This document shows positions 11,201 through 19,745 of a DNA stretch of 64,000 nucleotides, piece by piece. The notes under the pieces were generated by a model. That model was not told where the DNA came from and ran no database searches. It saw only the letters and a list, made by a program, of their open reading frames with translations. Numbering within the stretch: position 1 is the stretch's first letter; each line of letters opens with the position of its first letter. Made by a program: the position numbers and the translations under genes. The stretch is from Pelosinus fermentans DSM 17108 (GTDB taxonomy: Bacteria; Bacillota; Negativicutes; DSM-13327): contig NZ_AKVN02000001.1 of assembly GCF_000271485.2 (NCBI RefSeq), positions 4,408,501-4,472,500 of the forward strand, in the 5' to 3' direction.

Positions 11201-14200
11201 ACGCCCACATTACCGCCAAAGTCTGTAGTAAGAGTATTTCGTGTATAACCGGCATCCTCTAACGTTTCGAAAACACATTCTAAAAACAAACGTTCTTGAG
11301 GATCTATAAATTCTGCTTCACGCGGAGAAATATTGAAAAATAAAGGATCAAATTGATCTACTCCTTCTAAAAATCCACCCCATTTACTGTATGTTTTTCC
11401 AGACTTAGTTTTGTCGTTAGTATAATACAAGCTATGATCCCATCTATCTCCAGGAATTTCAGTAATACAATCCTTACCATTACGTAAAATCTCCCAGAAA
11501 TCATGAAGGTTTTTTGCTCCGGGATAACGGCCCGCTACCCCGATAACAGCTATATCTAATGTTCCTATCGATTTTTCTTTCTGTGAGTTACTATGAACAG
11601 ATATAAAGCGTGAATGTCTTTGCCGAATTTCTCCTGGTTTTGATTCAAATATCGGTTCCACTTCTTCCAAATCCTTAGAAGTTGCCGTATTTTCTCCGTA
11701 GCCTATTATTTTGACTAGTTGCTTGTAGTATGTTTCCAAAAAATATTCACTCAATTCCCGGATTGTTTGATATTCAAAAAACAAAGTCTTTGGCAATAAA
11801 CCAAAATCTTTTTCTAAACGATCCGTTAATTGTAATACTAAGATTGAATGAATCCCATATTTTTCAAACGGTACATTCTCTTCCATTTGATACATTGACA
11901 GCTTAAGGACAGAGGAAAGTATCATTTTAATATATCTTATTGTTTTTTCCCTTAACACATTAGAGCTTATTCCCGCGATTTCTTCACTTTTTTCAAGAAA
12001 ATTTAAACCCTCTATAGAAACTTTTACTGGCTGCCCTATGTTTTCAAAATGCAGGTGCTGACACTCGCCTTCCAGCACCATCACTTGTTCTGCACCAGAA
12101 GCTAAGCCGCGATACAAAGCCTGAATACCAGCAGCCGTCTCAAGAGGAAGTATCCCCATTTTTTGCAACATTCTTTTCGCGACCTCTTCATCAACATGCA
12201 TTCCCCCTTCCTTCCACAGCGGCCAATTAACCGACAGTGTTCTGCCATATCGCTCTTTTAGCCCAACTAACTCATTACGATAGTTCGCATAGCTGTCCAT
12301 GAAGGCATTCGCCACCGAATAATCACTCTGCCCTGCATTACCTAAGCTTCCTGCGATCGAAGAAAAGAAAATAAAGAAGTCAAGAGGTAACCCCTTGCTC
12401 GCTTCATCCAGATTTACAAGTCCGGAAACTTTTGGCGAAATAACTTTTTGCATTTCTTCCTTGCTTTTTTTGAAGATAAAATTATCTTGAATGATTCCAG
12501 CCCCATGAATAATACCGTCAAGATTTCCATACTCTTTTGAAATGCTTTGAACTAGATGGATTATCCCTTTCTTATCCGTAACATCGACCTGCTTATATTC
12601 AATTTTGCCTCCCTTTGCTTCCAACTCTTTTAGTGTTCCTCGTTTTTCTTCATTGAGTGGTGACCGTCCTGTCAAAATTATGGTCGTATCTTTTGCTTTA
12701 CTTATAATTTCCCGCGTAAAAATACGTCCAAGTCCTCCAATACCCCCAGTAATTAAATACACTCCTTGATCCTTCCAGGGAATTGACGACTTTTCTTGCG
12801 AATCTTCTATTTCCTTCCACTCCATAACATACCGTTTCCCATTTTGATACCGAATCTGAAAATCCAGAGAATAGCTATTTTTCTCTACTTTTTTCACGAC
12901 TTCGCCAGTCTCTTCTTCCCGGTCTACTTCGATAATTTGTCCCCTCAGTTTTGGATTCTCAAGCTGCGCCGTTTTTAGAAGTCCGGAAAGACCAAAGAAA
13001 AGCTGTCCTTCATTTTTCTTAACAACTACAATCTGAATTAGAATATTCTCTTTCCGTTTATTTTTCATCATAATTTGAATCTGCTCAAAAATTTGAATCG
13101 CATATGCCTGGAAACGTTCTTCTATCCCCTTCTCTTGGCATTGCAAAACAAGATGCTGAATTTCAGGCTGGCTTCCTTCAATGCTTTCCTGAATCTTTTG
13201 ATCCGGCTCACACAATATTACCAAACGTTGTTCATATAGAGGGGGGATTGATGGTGTAGAAGCTTTCTCCTTCCAACATGGATGAAATAGCAGAACACTT
13301 TTCTTTGCCGCAGTTTCAAATGCGCCTGCCTTTTCTTCTAATACCCTTGTCGAAAACCCCTTTATTTTTATACATATTTTCCCTGTTTCATTGCATAAGT
13401 CTATATCTATTTTTTTTATTTTATCTTTGTTCGCACTGCCAGTATGGTATCGAATCAGCGCCCACATAGCAGGAGTGCAGTGGTCTATGACTTCCACCTC
13501 TTGCAATGCAAACGGCAGCATTGTTTTAGTGCCTTCTCCCTGTTCCATCAATAGATAACTTGACGCCTGCAGGGCGGAATCCAACAAACTAGGGTGTACG
13601 ATATATTGATCTCTTGTATGAGAAACAGTGGAAGGCAAAGATAACTTCGCTAATACTTGGTTTTCTCCAAGATAGACGGTATCAATTCCCCTATGGCCCG
13701 GACCGTATTCCATTCCCATTTCCTTAAAGGTCTCATAACATTGGCCGGATGAAAATAGGCTCCGGTTGCATCGGGTTTTCCATGCTTCAATATCTAAGTC
13801 TGGAGCTTCCGTACCAGAAATCAGTACAGCATTCCCTTTACTATACACTTCAGCTTCGTCATAAATTTCATAGGTAATTTCCCCAGTGGGTTCGGGATAA
13901 AGTCCAATATGTATCTTGGCTGCTTGTGTATCTACGAGGATAGGGCGCATCCACACCATATTGGTAAGCCGTACCCTTGTCTTTTCTTCGTTTCCTCCTC
14001 CGGCAGCCTGTTCCACTGCTGCCCGGGCCATTTCAATATAGGCGGCTCCAGGTAAAACTTTTTTTCCTTTCACTACATGGTCCTTCAAAAAAAATTCTTG
14101 TCCTGTAAAGGTTGAACTAAACCGTTGTTCGGATAAATCGGAAGTATTTCTCTGCACCAGCGGATGAATGGGTATAAAGGCTCCTGCACCTTCTACCCTA

Positions 14201-16452
14201 CTATGATCGGTAGAGGTAACGTCAGGTATCCAATAATGTTCCCGGGCAAAGGGATATGTCGGCAATGGAACACGTCGACTCCTATCAAACAAGTTAGCCC
14301 AATTTAGAGTATATCCGCTAATGTACAATTCTGACAGAACCGATAATTTTTCTTTATATGTCTCTGCATTTATGCTCCTATCTTCCCGCAGTTCTGCCAA
14401 CAGCTGCTCTCCATAATCTTTTAGCCCTTTTACTTCCTCTCGAAAACTAAATTCTGCTAAGCCGCTTTTAGCAACTGCTATGAGTTGTTGTTGCAATTCA
14501 TAGAGATCTTCCGCAATAAATATACACCTAGCTGAGAAATGACTGCGCCCAGCCAATAGCGTATAAGAAATTTCGTCAGCCCGCTCATTTTGTACTTTTT
14601 CTTCAAACCAGTGAATCATATCTGCAATTTTACGTTCTAACGCATCTTTTGTTTTTGCTGAGAATGGAAATAAATAACAAGGCTTCGCATTACCGGATGT
14701 ACGTTTTCTTATTGGCGCTTCCTCAATAATCGCGTGACAATTCGTTCCACTAAAACCAAATGCACTAACTCCCGCCCGCAAAGGACCTCCATCCCTGCTT
14801 TTCCATTCCCTAAGCTCCCGGTTTATAAAAAACGGACTTTTATTTAGATCGATATGCTCGTTTACTTCTGTTATATTAATTTGTGGAGGAAGTTTCCTAT
14901 ATTTCATTGCCATCAGAACTTTGAGGACACCAGCGATTCCAGCTGACATGATTGCATGTCCGAAATTTGGCTTATGAGACCCAATGGCACAAAATTGACT
15001 TTTATTTGTAAACATTTGAAAGGCTTCCGTCAATGCTTTCACTTCAATTGGATCGCCCAATTTAGTGCCTGTTCCATGTGTTTCTATAAAACTTACTGTT
15101 TCAGGATGTATTGCTGCATTTTTATATGCATCATATAGTAAAGCTTTTTGGGAAAGCATACTTGGCGCAGTAATCCCCTTTGTCTTTCCATCCTGGTTGA
15201 TTGAGGAACCTTTTATCACTCCGTAAATGTAATCTCCATCCGCAACAGCTTGTTCTAGTTTTTTCATTAGCAAAACCCCAACACCTTCGCCTAATGCAAT
15301 GCCGTTTGCACGATTGTCAAAGGTTTTACATTGTCCATCAGGTGACAACATTTCTGTTTTTGATGCCATTACATAAAATTCCGGAGAACTTAAAACAAAC
15401 ACTCCACCCGCTAAAGCCATTTCCGACCGCCCGCTATGAATACTTTCACAAGCTAGATGGATGGCCACCAACGAAGAAGAACATGCAGTATCTATTGCTA
15501 TATTAGGTCCTTTTAAATTTAAGAAATAGGAAATCCGCGCAGCTAAAATTGACATATCATTTCCTAAAAAAGTTTGCGAATTACGCTCCTGTGTTAATAA
15601 TGTTTTTTCTTTGTAATCCGAGGTTCGCCCTCCAACAAAGACCCCCACTTTTCTCCCCGACAATTCTTCAGCAGAATATCCTGCATCTTCAAACACCCTA
15701 TATGCTTCTTGTAACAACAACCGTTGCTGGGGATCCATCCGTTCTGCTTCAAGCGGTGAAATATTAAAAAATAAAGCATCAAATTCTTCTATATTGTTTA
15801 GTAATCCCCCCCATTTACTAACGGCTCGATCCACTTGTCCGGGGTCAGGGCTATAATATTTGCTTTCATCCCAGCCTTTGCGATTAATCTCCTCTATGCA
15901 ATTATCTCCAGCTTGCAAATGATTCCAAAATTCTTCAACATTTTCCGCTCCAGCAAACCTGCCGGAAATTCCAATTATCGCTATATCAGAACCACGCTCA
16001 CCTACAGAAATACTACTTTCTTTTTTTTCAGGAACCGCTTTTGGGTCATGAGAAACTTGATATTGTTCCGGTTCAATAACCCTCAACTTGTCCACCGTCG
16101 GAAAGTCTTCCAGCAGGCATTCAGCATTCTCCATACAGTTTAAGTTATTTTCCCTAAAGCCTTCTTCCGTATCTCCAACCATGCTGATTCGCTTGTCGCA
16201 GTGACCTATCCGAAATTGGTCAAAAATGTATCCTGCTAACTCGTTTATATTCGTATAATCAAACACTGCGTCAATCCCTAATTTTTGACCTAATTTTTGA
16301 TTAATTGACTCTACTAACTCTACAGACTGAATTGAATTAATGCCTATTTCCAAAAAGCTTTTCTCTGCATCAAGAAAATCATTTGAACATTTCAGTAAAT
16401 CCATAAGGATCTCTTTTATCCCCATTTTTATATTATCAACATTAATATCCAT
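5278..16452 (-). CDS. Trans-AT type modular polyketide synthase, two modules plus terminal KS
   Basis: Giant PKS of 3724 residues with no acyltransferase domain, so malonyl units must come from a separate AT that is not in this window. Order (residues approximate): ACP1 1-90 (FLEIGINSIQS); KS1 155-580 (Cys324 in DTACSSS, ETHGTGT, NFGH); linker ending YPFAREHYW; DH1 763-1036 (HVVKGKKVLP, HPSLLDSALQ); KR1 1047-1412 (TGGIGGLG, YSVAN); ACP2 1490-1570 (Ser1536); KS2 1632-2065 (Cys1804, EAHGTGT, NIGH); DH2 2258-2531; KR2 2541-2907; ACP3 2985-3065 (Ser3030); KS3 3125-3560; end linker. KS3 has Ser3293 for the catalytic Cys and Ala3426 for the first His, so it should not condense. There is no thioesterase. 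Both modules should give enoyl units, so a short dienoyl chain is the inferred product. It is last in a four-gene operon. Confidence 0.93.
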   Translation of the reverse strand: MDINVDNIKMGIKEILMDLLKCSNDFLDAEKSFLEIGINSIQSVELVESINQKLGQKLGIDAVFDYTNINELAGYIFDQFRIGHCDKRISMVGDTEEGFRENNLNCMENAECLLEDFPTVDKLRVIEPEQYQVSHDPKAVPEKKESSISVGERGSDIAIIGISGRFAGAENVEEFWNHLQAGDNCIEEINRKGWDESKYYSPDPGQVDRAVSKWGGLLNNIEEFDALFFNISPLEAERMDPQQRLLLQEAYRVFEDAGYSAEELSGRKVGVFVGGRTSDYKEKTLLTQERNSQTFLGNDMSILAARISYFLNLKGPNIAIDTACSSSLVAIHLACESIHSGRSEMALAGGVFVLSSPEFYVMASKTEMLSPDGQCKTFDNRANGIALGEGVGVLLMKKLEQAVADGDYIYGVIKGSSINQDGKTKGITAPSMLSQKALLYDAYKNAAIHPETVSFIETHGTGTKLGDPIEVKALTEAFQMFTNKSQFCAIGSHKPNFGHAIMSAGIAGVLKVLMAMKYRKLPPQINITEVNEHIDLNKSPFFINRELREWKSRDGGPLRAGVSAFGFSGTNCHAIIEEAPIRKRTSGNAKPCYLFPFSAKTKDALERKIADMIHWFEEKVQNERADEISYTLLAGRSHFSARCIFIAEDLYELQQQLIAVAKSGLAEFSFREEVKGLKDYGEQLLAELREDRSINAETYKEKLSVLSELYISGYTLNWANLFDRSRRVPLPTYPFAREHYWIPDVTSTDHSRVEGAGAFIPIHPLVQRNTSDLSEQRFSSTFTGQEFFLKDHVVKGKKVLPGAAYIEMARAAVEQAAGGGNEEKTRVRLTNMVWMRPILVDTQAAKIHIGLYPEPTGEITYEIYDEAEVYSKGNAVLISGTEAPDLDIEAWKTRCNRSLFSSGQCYETFKEMGMEYGPGHRGIDTVYLGENQVLAKLSLPSTVSHTRDQYIVHPSLLDSALQASSYLLMEQGEGTKTMLPFALQEVEVIDHCTPAMWALIRYHTGSANKDKIKKIDIDLCNETGKICIKIKGFSTRVLEEKAGAFETAAKKSVLLFHPCWKEKASTPSIPPLYEQRLVILCEPDQKIQESIEGSQPEIQHLVLQCQEKGIEERFQAYAIQIFEQIQIMMKNKRKENILIQIVVVKKNEGQLFFGLSGLLKTAQLENPKLRGQIIEVDREEETGEVVKKVEKNSYSLDFQIRYQNGKRYVMEWKEIEDSQEKSSIPWKDQGVYLITGGIGGLGRIFTREIISKAKDTTIILTGRSPLNEEKRGTLKELEAKGGKIEYKQVDVTDKKGIIHLVQSISKEYGNLDGIIHGAGIIQDNFIFKKSKEEMQKVISPKVSGLVNLDEASKGLPLDFFIFFSSIAGSLGNAGQSDYSVANAFMDSYANYRNELVGLKERYGRTLSVNWPLWKEGGMHVDEEVAKRMLQKMGILPLETAAGIQALYRGLASGAEQVMVLEGECQHLHFENIGQPVKVSIEGLNFLEKSEEIAGISSNVLREKTIRYIKMILSSVLKLSMYQMEENVPFEKYGIHSILVLQLTDRLEKDFGLLPKTLFFEYQTIRELSEYFLETYYKQLVKIIGYGENTATSKDLEEVEPIFESKPGEIRQRHSRFISVHSNSQKEKSIGTLDIAVIGVAGRYPGAKNLHDFWEILRNGKDCITEIPGDRWDHSLYYTNDKTKSGKTYSKWGGFLEGVDQFDPLFFNISPREAEFIDPQERLFLECVFETLEDAGYTRNTLTTDFGGNVGVYAGVMYEEYPLYGAQETIQGRPVALWGSPSSIANRVSYFCNFNGPSMAVDTMCSSSLTAIHLACQSLQRGECKLAIAGGVNVSIHPNKYLFLAQGNFISSKGRCESFGEGGDGYVPGEGVGTVLLKPLAKAIADGDQIYGVIKATAINHGGKTNGYTVPNPHAQAGVIGKAIEDAGISPRAISYLEAHGTGTFLGDPIEIAGLTTVFRKNTKDKQFCAIGSVKSNIGHCESAAGISGITKVLLQLKYHQLVPSLHSKRLNSNIDFKNTPFVVQQTLEDWKRPIVEINGEKIEYPRIAGVSSFGAGGSNAHVVIEEYAAKELVPRHTTSYSFPMIIVLSAKNEERLKEQVQQLLNAIEKEPFSDGNLADIAYTLQVGREAMEERLAVIAGSIHELERKLKDFLKGRADIAELYRGQGKRNKEVVSIFATDEDTAVMLDTWIKKEKYDKVLELWVKGVSLDWNRFYRDFKPHRISLPTYPFARSRYWIPDVTSTDHSRVEGAGAFMPIHPLVQRNTSDLSEQRFSSTFTGQEFFLKDHVVKGKKVLPGAAYIEMARAAVEQAAGGGNEEKTRVRLTNMVWMRPILVDTQAAKIHIGLYPEPTGEITYEIYDEAEVYSKGNAVLISGTEAPDLDIEAWKTRCNRSLFSSGQCYETFKEMGMEYGPGHRGIDTVYLGENQVLAKLSLPSTVSHTRDQYIVHPSLLDSALQASSYLLMEQGEGTKTMLPFALQEVEVIDHCTPAMWALIRYHTGSANKDKIKKIDIDLCNETGKICIKIKGFSTRVLEEKAGAFETAAKKSVLLFHPCWKEKASTPSIPPLYEQRLVILCEPDQKIQESIEGSQPEIQHLVLQCQEKGIEERFQAYAIQIFEQIQIMMKNKRKENILIQIVVVKKNEGQLFSGLSGLLKTAQLENPKLRGQIIEVDREEETGEVVKKVEKNSYSLDFQIRYQNGKRYVMEWKEIEDSQEKSSIPWKDQGVYLITGGIGGLGRIFTREIISKAKDTTIILTGRSPLNEEKRGTLKELEAKGGKIEYKQVDVTDKKGIIHLVQSISKEYGNLDGIIHGAGIIQDNFIFKKSKEEMQKVISPKVSGLVNLDEASKGLPLDFFIFFSSIAGSLGNAGQSDYSVANAFMDSYANYRNELVGLKERYGRTLSVNWPLWKEGGMHVDEEVAKRMLQKMGILPLETAAGIQALYRGLASGAEQVMVLEGECQHLREFFTGFSPTKEATPSVTQEYKIGFTIEEDLFQEKISDYFRKIIASTIKVPMKEIDAEDPMDEYGIDSIIAMQITSNLEEIFGSLPKTLFFEYQNIKELTAYFFEFHSKQLLDLLGIREEETTVLREFEPIIESVKSHEGSNCSRPRFIASREESRGKEEKNNGDIAIIGVSGRYPGAKNIGELWTNLQAGRDCITEVPKERWDYHTYYDEDKNKSGKTYCKWGGFLENSDRFDSLFFAISPEEAKFMNPQDRLFMETVWNLFESAGYTRESLKHQYQTRVGVYVGSMYQDYDSKSSSINELSTFMCSSIANRISQYFNLQGPSVVIDSMSSSSAIAIHMACESLIRGECRLAIAGGVNLLYLQKYLRLSKIKMIGSHIHSRSFGDGDGYLPAEGVGAVLLKSLTQAIKDGDRILAVIKSSVTNHGGHTNGAATPNINAQIQLIEDNFKKTGMDPRTISYVEAAANGFPVGDLIEISALDKAFHKFTNDQQFCAIGSIKANIGHAEAASGVSQLTKVILQLQHQQLVPAIGTETLNPNIHFEKTPFYIQRKLTEWKRPMVWIDGEEREVPRRATVSSFGAGGSNVHLIVEEYIPSQNETIHVRSQISPQVVVLSAKNQERLLVACQQMLAFIECREELFLQDIAYTLQVGREAMESRVAMVVNNREELIQGLKEYLKHPKERACVPIFAGNLEEEHEMKNLFSGNTGEKFSQVLLAEKNLKKIAMYWSQGGKIPWDSFHEQNEVRKIFLPSYPFEECHVVSI
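7568..9778 (-). repeat. Intragenic 2.2-kb repeat, copy 2 (DH2-KR2)
   Basis: This stretch is almost identical at DNA level to 12053-14263, at a constant offset of 4485 bases. Differences noticed are a few single bases (for example near 8499, 8757, 8790 and 9690) plus divergence at the last 30 and first 20 bases. It encodes the linker end, DH2 and KR2. The conservation includes synonymous sites, so the copy is recent or is kept uniform by gene conversion. Confidence 0.93.
12053..14263 (-). repeat. Intragenic 2.2-kb repeat, copy 1 (DH1-KR1)
   Basis: Partner of 7568-9778. It covers the end of the KS1 linker, DH1 and KR1. The flanking KS and ACP sequences of the two modules differ much more, so only the reductive block was copied. 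Confidence 0.93.
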
Positions 16453-16463
16453 TCCTCCGCCTC

Positions 16464-17285
16464 CTATGATAATTTCTCACCAACAGCCATATATAGCTGC
16501 CGCAGAATAGCGTGTTTTTTACTCTTAAACATGTTTCTCCAACCAACAGAAATATTAGCTAAAACCTTACTAGACAAAAAGCCATCACATACCAGTTTTG
16601 CCGGAATGCTCATTCCTTCCGATTTTAAAAATATTTCCTCCCCCACTATTTCGCTATGGGCGCTGATGACTTCAAAATCCACTTTTGAAAATCCGCCTTC
16701 CTTTAATATGCCAGGCAGTTCCCTGCCTATGCGGGGATTGCCCCCCTCAGCAAAACGGGATTGGCAATAAGCATCATAAAGTTCGCTTAACTCTGGCACA
16801 TGCGGATGCGTCATGATATGCATATTAAAATCATTGTCAACAAATACAGCTCTGCCTCCAGGTTTCAATATTCTGTATACTTCACGAACAGCATTAACTG
16901 GATCAGGTAAATGTTCCAAAACCAAACGGATAATTGCAAAATCAAACATATTTTCAGCTAAACCCGTATCCATAATGGATTTTTCTAGTACTTCATACCG
17001 ATTCTTGTTCTTTTTGGATAAATATTTTTGGGCATATTCAACCAAAAATGGGTCAATTTCTACAGCGGTAATATATGCTTCAGGCAATTTATCCAAAACC
17101 TTTTCAGTAATAAATCCGGGACCTGAACCAAGCTCTACAATGCGTATTCCATCCCTTAGGCCGTATTCAATATAATGCTTCAATTCTTTGTCCCAGAATA
17201 AGTCCACCTGCGCTTTCAAACGCTTTATTTCTGTTTCTACATGACTTGTAATGGTCTTGATTTGATAAGATCCCTGTTGATCCAT
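16464..17285 (-). CDS. Class I SAM-dependent methyltransferase
   Basis: Protein of 273 residues with a Rossmann-type SAM domain. Motif I is VELGSGPGFITEKVL (about 50-64), an acidic ribose-binding residue lies in AVEIDPF, and RILKPGGRAVFVDND is the post-motif strand. The C-terminal part is variable and probably binds the substrate. The gene overlaps the upstream hydrolase gene by 49 bases and ends 11 bases before the PKS start, so the genes are translationally close. The likely job is methylation of the polyketide or its starter (inference). The family also contains demethylmenaquinone- and O-methyltransferase-like members, so the acceptor cannot be told. The ATG follows AGAGGG. Confidence 0.8.
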   Translation of the reverse strand: MDQQGSYQIKTITSHVETEIKRLKAQVDLFWDKELKHYIEYGLRDGIRIVELGSGPGFITEKVLDKLPEAYITAVEIDPFLVEYAQKYLSKKNKNRYEVLEKSIMDTGLAENMFDFAIIRLVLEHLPDPVNAVREVYRILKPGGRAVFVDNDFNMHIMTHPHVPELSELYDAYCQSRFAEGGNPRIGRELPGILKEGGFSKVDFEVISAHSEIVGEEIFLKSEGMSIPAKLVCDGFLSSKVLANISVGWRNMFKSKKHAILRQLYMAVGEKLS

Positions 17286-18067
17286 TCTTTTTCCCTCTCT
17301 CTACATTCGGGTATTTCTTTACCCAAAAAACTGACTATCTGATCCGCGACTATCTTCCAATTAGGATCTAACATCATGTCATGGCTCATATTGGAAAAAA
17401 CAACAGGCGTTGTGCTATATGCACAGCCAATAGAAATAGCTCTTTTTTCCGAAAAAACACCATCTGTTTTTGAACCAATCACTAAAGTAGGAATCGAAGC
17501 AGTTATTGACTTAGGAACAATTCTGCCGCGTAACTCCTTACGGGCTTTAGTTGATTCTTCTTGCAAACATTTCATAAACTCCTCTTTTTCTTCATCTGGT
17601 AATTGATTAGAAAAAAACAATTTTGCCAAAAAGTTTGTATTGCTGTTGCGATCAAACATCCTCTTTAGTGTCATCTGCAATGACTCTTTTAGCATCCCCT
17701 TAGGCGGAACAGATGCCATTAAAACCGCTGCTCTTATTTTTTCTGGATGCAAATACAAGATTTTCTGAACTAACGCCCCTCCCATCGAATGCCCTATCAA
17801 AACTGGCTTTCTTTTAAAAAGCAACATGGTTTCCAGTATATCCTCAACATAATCGGTTAATGAACTGGTATGAAGCTGTTCAGAGCCTTGGCTTTTACCA
17901 TGTCCCCGGAGACTAAGAGCATAAGAAGAAAATCCTCTTGAAGAAAAATAAGGAAGGAAATATTTCTCCCAGCACCAAGCCCCATGATAGGCTCCATGTA
18001 TGAACAGCAGTGGTGGTATTTTATCGTTTATCTCTTTCGCTAAGCATTCTAAAACTTCTAATTTCAT
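17237..18067 (-). CDS. Alpha/beta-hydrolase fold protein of the PKS operon
   Basis: Protein of about 276 residues. FIHGAYHGAWCW forms the oxyanion-hole strand, GHSMGG is the nucleophile elbow, and SKTDGVF and NMSHDMML supply the probable acid and histidine, so the triad looks complete. An upstream TTG at 18112 is possible, but the ATG at 18067 gives the usual N-terminus and I prefer it. It starts about 50 bases after the ligase stop and overlaps the methyltransferase. Since the PKS has no thioesterase, this enzyme is a reasonable candidate for product release or editing (inference). It resembles general hydrolases more than type II thioesterases (no GHSFGA-type elbow). Confidence 0.78.
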   Translation of the reverse strand: MKLEVLECLAKEINDKIPPLLFIHGAYHGAWCWEKYFLPYFSSRGFSSYALSLRGHGKSQGSEQLHTSSLTDYVEDILETMLLFKRKPVLIGHSMGGALVQKILYLHPEKIRAAVLMASVPPKGMLKESLQMTLKRMFDRNSNTNFLAKLFFSNQLPDEEKEEFMKCLQEESTKARKELRGRIVPKSITASIPTLVIGSKTDGVFSEKRAISIGCAYSTTPVVFSNMSHDMMLDPNWKIVADQIVSFLGKEIPECREREKEWINRDLIKSRPLQVM

Positions 18068-18115
18068 GCCATACTCACATCCTTCGAATATGAAATAAAA
18101 AATTCTTCTCAAATT

Positions 18116-19627
18116 TCATTCTAATTCTAAGCAATTTCCTTCAACTAACCAATTTCGCATTTCATTAACAGCAATTTTGCCGCTGCTAGTTTTCAAAAAC
18201 GAATGTACAATAAATATTTTTTTAGGAAGCTTAAATTTTGAAATTTTCTTAGATAACCTTGTCAGCAATTCTTTGCGGGAAAGATTTTTCCCCTCATTCC
18301 AGCTAACAGCCACACAAACTATATGCCCCCAATATGAATCAGGCAATCCAAAAACACAACATTCACTGATTTCCGACAAACTGTATAAAGCGGATTCAAC
18401 TTCGACAGGATAAATATTTAACCCCCCTGAAATAATAACTTGATTGCGGCGGGAAATAATATAAATATAACCTTGGCTGTCCCTGTAACCTTGATCTTCT
18501 ACTGTTGCCCATCCATTTTTCAAATGAAAACCAACACCATCTCCCCCCGAATAATAACAATGAATAACAAACTTACTTCTAACCCATAAAGTCCCTATTT
18601 CTCCAACACCAACAGGACGGTCATTATCATCTCTAAATTCCACTTCAACACCATAAAAAGGTCTTCCAACCGAATCAGCAGGCTGTGGGGAAAAAACATC
18701 GTGCACAGTCACAAAGCCTAATTCTGAGGCACCATAATACTCATATAATTTTGCATTAGGAAATATAACACGAATCTCATGTAACATGGATGATTCCAGT
18801 TTTGATCCCGATGTAATAATTTTTTTTACCGCTGAAAAACTCTCTTTATTCAGAAGAGTTTTTGTTATTTTTTTTAACATCGTCGGTACAAGAATAAGGG
18901 TTGAAATATTCTCGTTTCTCAAAAAATAAACCATAGCCGGCATTTCAAAATTATCCAATAAAAAAATACTAGCTCCCAGTTTTAGGCCTTCCAATACGCT
19001 ATATAATGTTAAACCATGACATAAAGCCCCCGGTGCCAAAATATGTTCTGCAGCACTGATCTTAAACTCTTGACTGCTGGCAATAAAACTTTCCAACCAA
19101 GTTTGATGCGTCCTCATAAATGCCTTTGGAAAAGAAGTAGTACCTGAAGTAAAGCCAATAAATAAATCTGGATTATCAATTACAGAGTGTATTAAATCTA
19201 AGTCTACTTCCTCACAATATAATTGCTTGCAATTATTGGTTAGATCAATTTTGATGCTATTTTTCAAAATAATATCTTCTAAGTCTTTTGGATCATCCAC
19301 AACTAAGACATCTATTTGATACCACTCAACAATATCTTCTATTTGTTTACGAGGCCACTTTTTATCCAAAATTACTGCTGTACAGCCGGCAATAGAAGCA
19401 GCAAGAAAAAGTTCTACAAACTCACACCTATTATTTAATAACAACCCTAGTAATAAAGGCCTATTATCGCTTCTTCTTCTTTTTTTTGATAGGTTGGCCA
19501 GCTTTGTTGCAATCAGTAAGGCGTTTTTTACTAATTGACCAAACGTTCTTTTATTCGCCTTACTAGTTAGCGCGATCTTATCGGGATGACAGTCAGCATA
19601 CATGATAATGTCATCTGTAATTCGCAT
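18116..19627 (-). CDS. Acyl-AMP/CoA ligase (ANL superfamily) of the PKS operon
   Basis: ANL adenylation enzyme of 503 residues. Visible core motifs are FTSGTTSFPKA (phosphate loop), YYGASELG, VEDQGYRD (in place of the usual GDxG), ISGGLNIYPVEVE (hinge) and the C-terminal TSSGKI with the catalytic lysine. It activates a carboxylic acid as acyl-AMP and passes it to CoA or an ACP thiol. As first gene of the operon whose PKS begins with a lone ACP, it probably loads the starter acid on that ACP (inference). The acid is not known. The ATG is preceded by GAGGAG at eight bases. A palindrome lies about 50 bases upstream. Confidence 0.82.
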   Translation of the reverse strand: MRITDDIIMYADCHPDKIALTSKANKRTFGQLVKNALLIATKLANLSKKRRRSDNRPLLLGLLLNNRCEFVELFLAASIAGCTAVILDKKWPRKQIEDIVEWYQIDVLVVDDPKDLEDIILKNSIKIDLTNNCKQLYCEEVDLDLIHSVIDNPDLFIGFTSGTTSFPKAFMRTHQTWLESFIASSQEFKISAAEHILAPGALCHGLTLYSVLEGLKLGASIFLLDNFEMPAMVYFLRNENISTLILVPTMLKKITKTLLNKESFSAVKKIITSGSKLESSMLHEIRVIFPNAKLYEYYGASELGFVTVHDVFSPQPADSVGRPFYGVEVEFRDDNDRPVGVGEIGTLWVRSKFVIHCYYSGGDGVGFHLKNGWATVEDQGYRDSQGYIYIISRRNQVIISGGLNIYPVEVESALYSLSEISECCVFGLPDSYWGHIVCVAVSWNEGKNLSRKELLTRLSKKISKFKLPKKIFIVHSFLKTSSGKIAVNEMRNWLVEGNCLELE

Positions 19628-19674
19628 ACCGAAATCTCCTCGCTTATATTTTGTTATAACAGCTTGCTTTCACT

Positions 19675-19692
19675 ACATATCTGCACATATGT
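19675..19692. promoter_or_regulatory. Possible operator upstream of the PKS operon
   Basis: The palindrome ACATAT-N6-ATATGT lies about 50 bases upstream of the ligase start codon, in the only gap where the operon promoter can be. I see no strong sigma-A -35/-10 pair, so the exact promoter is unclear. Confidence 0.3.
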
Positions 19693-19745
19693 TTCGCAAA
19701 TGACACAGATATTTTTATCATTACCCATCCGCTACAATATGAACT

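Noticed and set aside
12053-14263. Assembly duplication error as the explanation of the PKS repeats
   Set aside because: The flanks of the two copies are different functional KS and ACP domains in frame and the copies differ at several bases, so a real duplication is more likely, although long reads should confirm it.
5278-16452. Hidden acyltransferase or thioesterase domain in the PKS
   Set aside because: No GHSxG motif with AT context or terminal thioesterase elbow is visible; the stretches after each KS are the short linkers usual in trans-AT enzymes.
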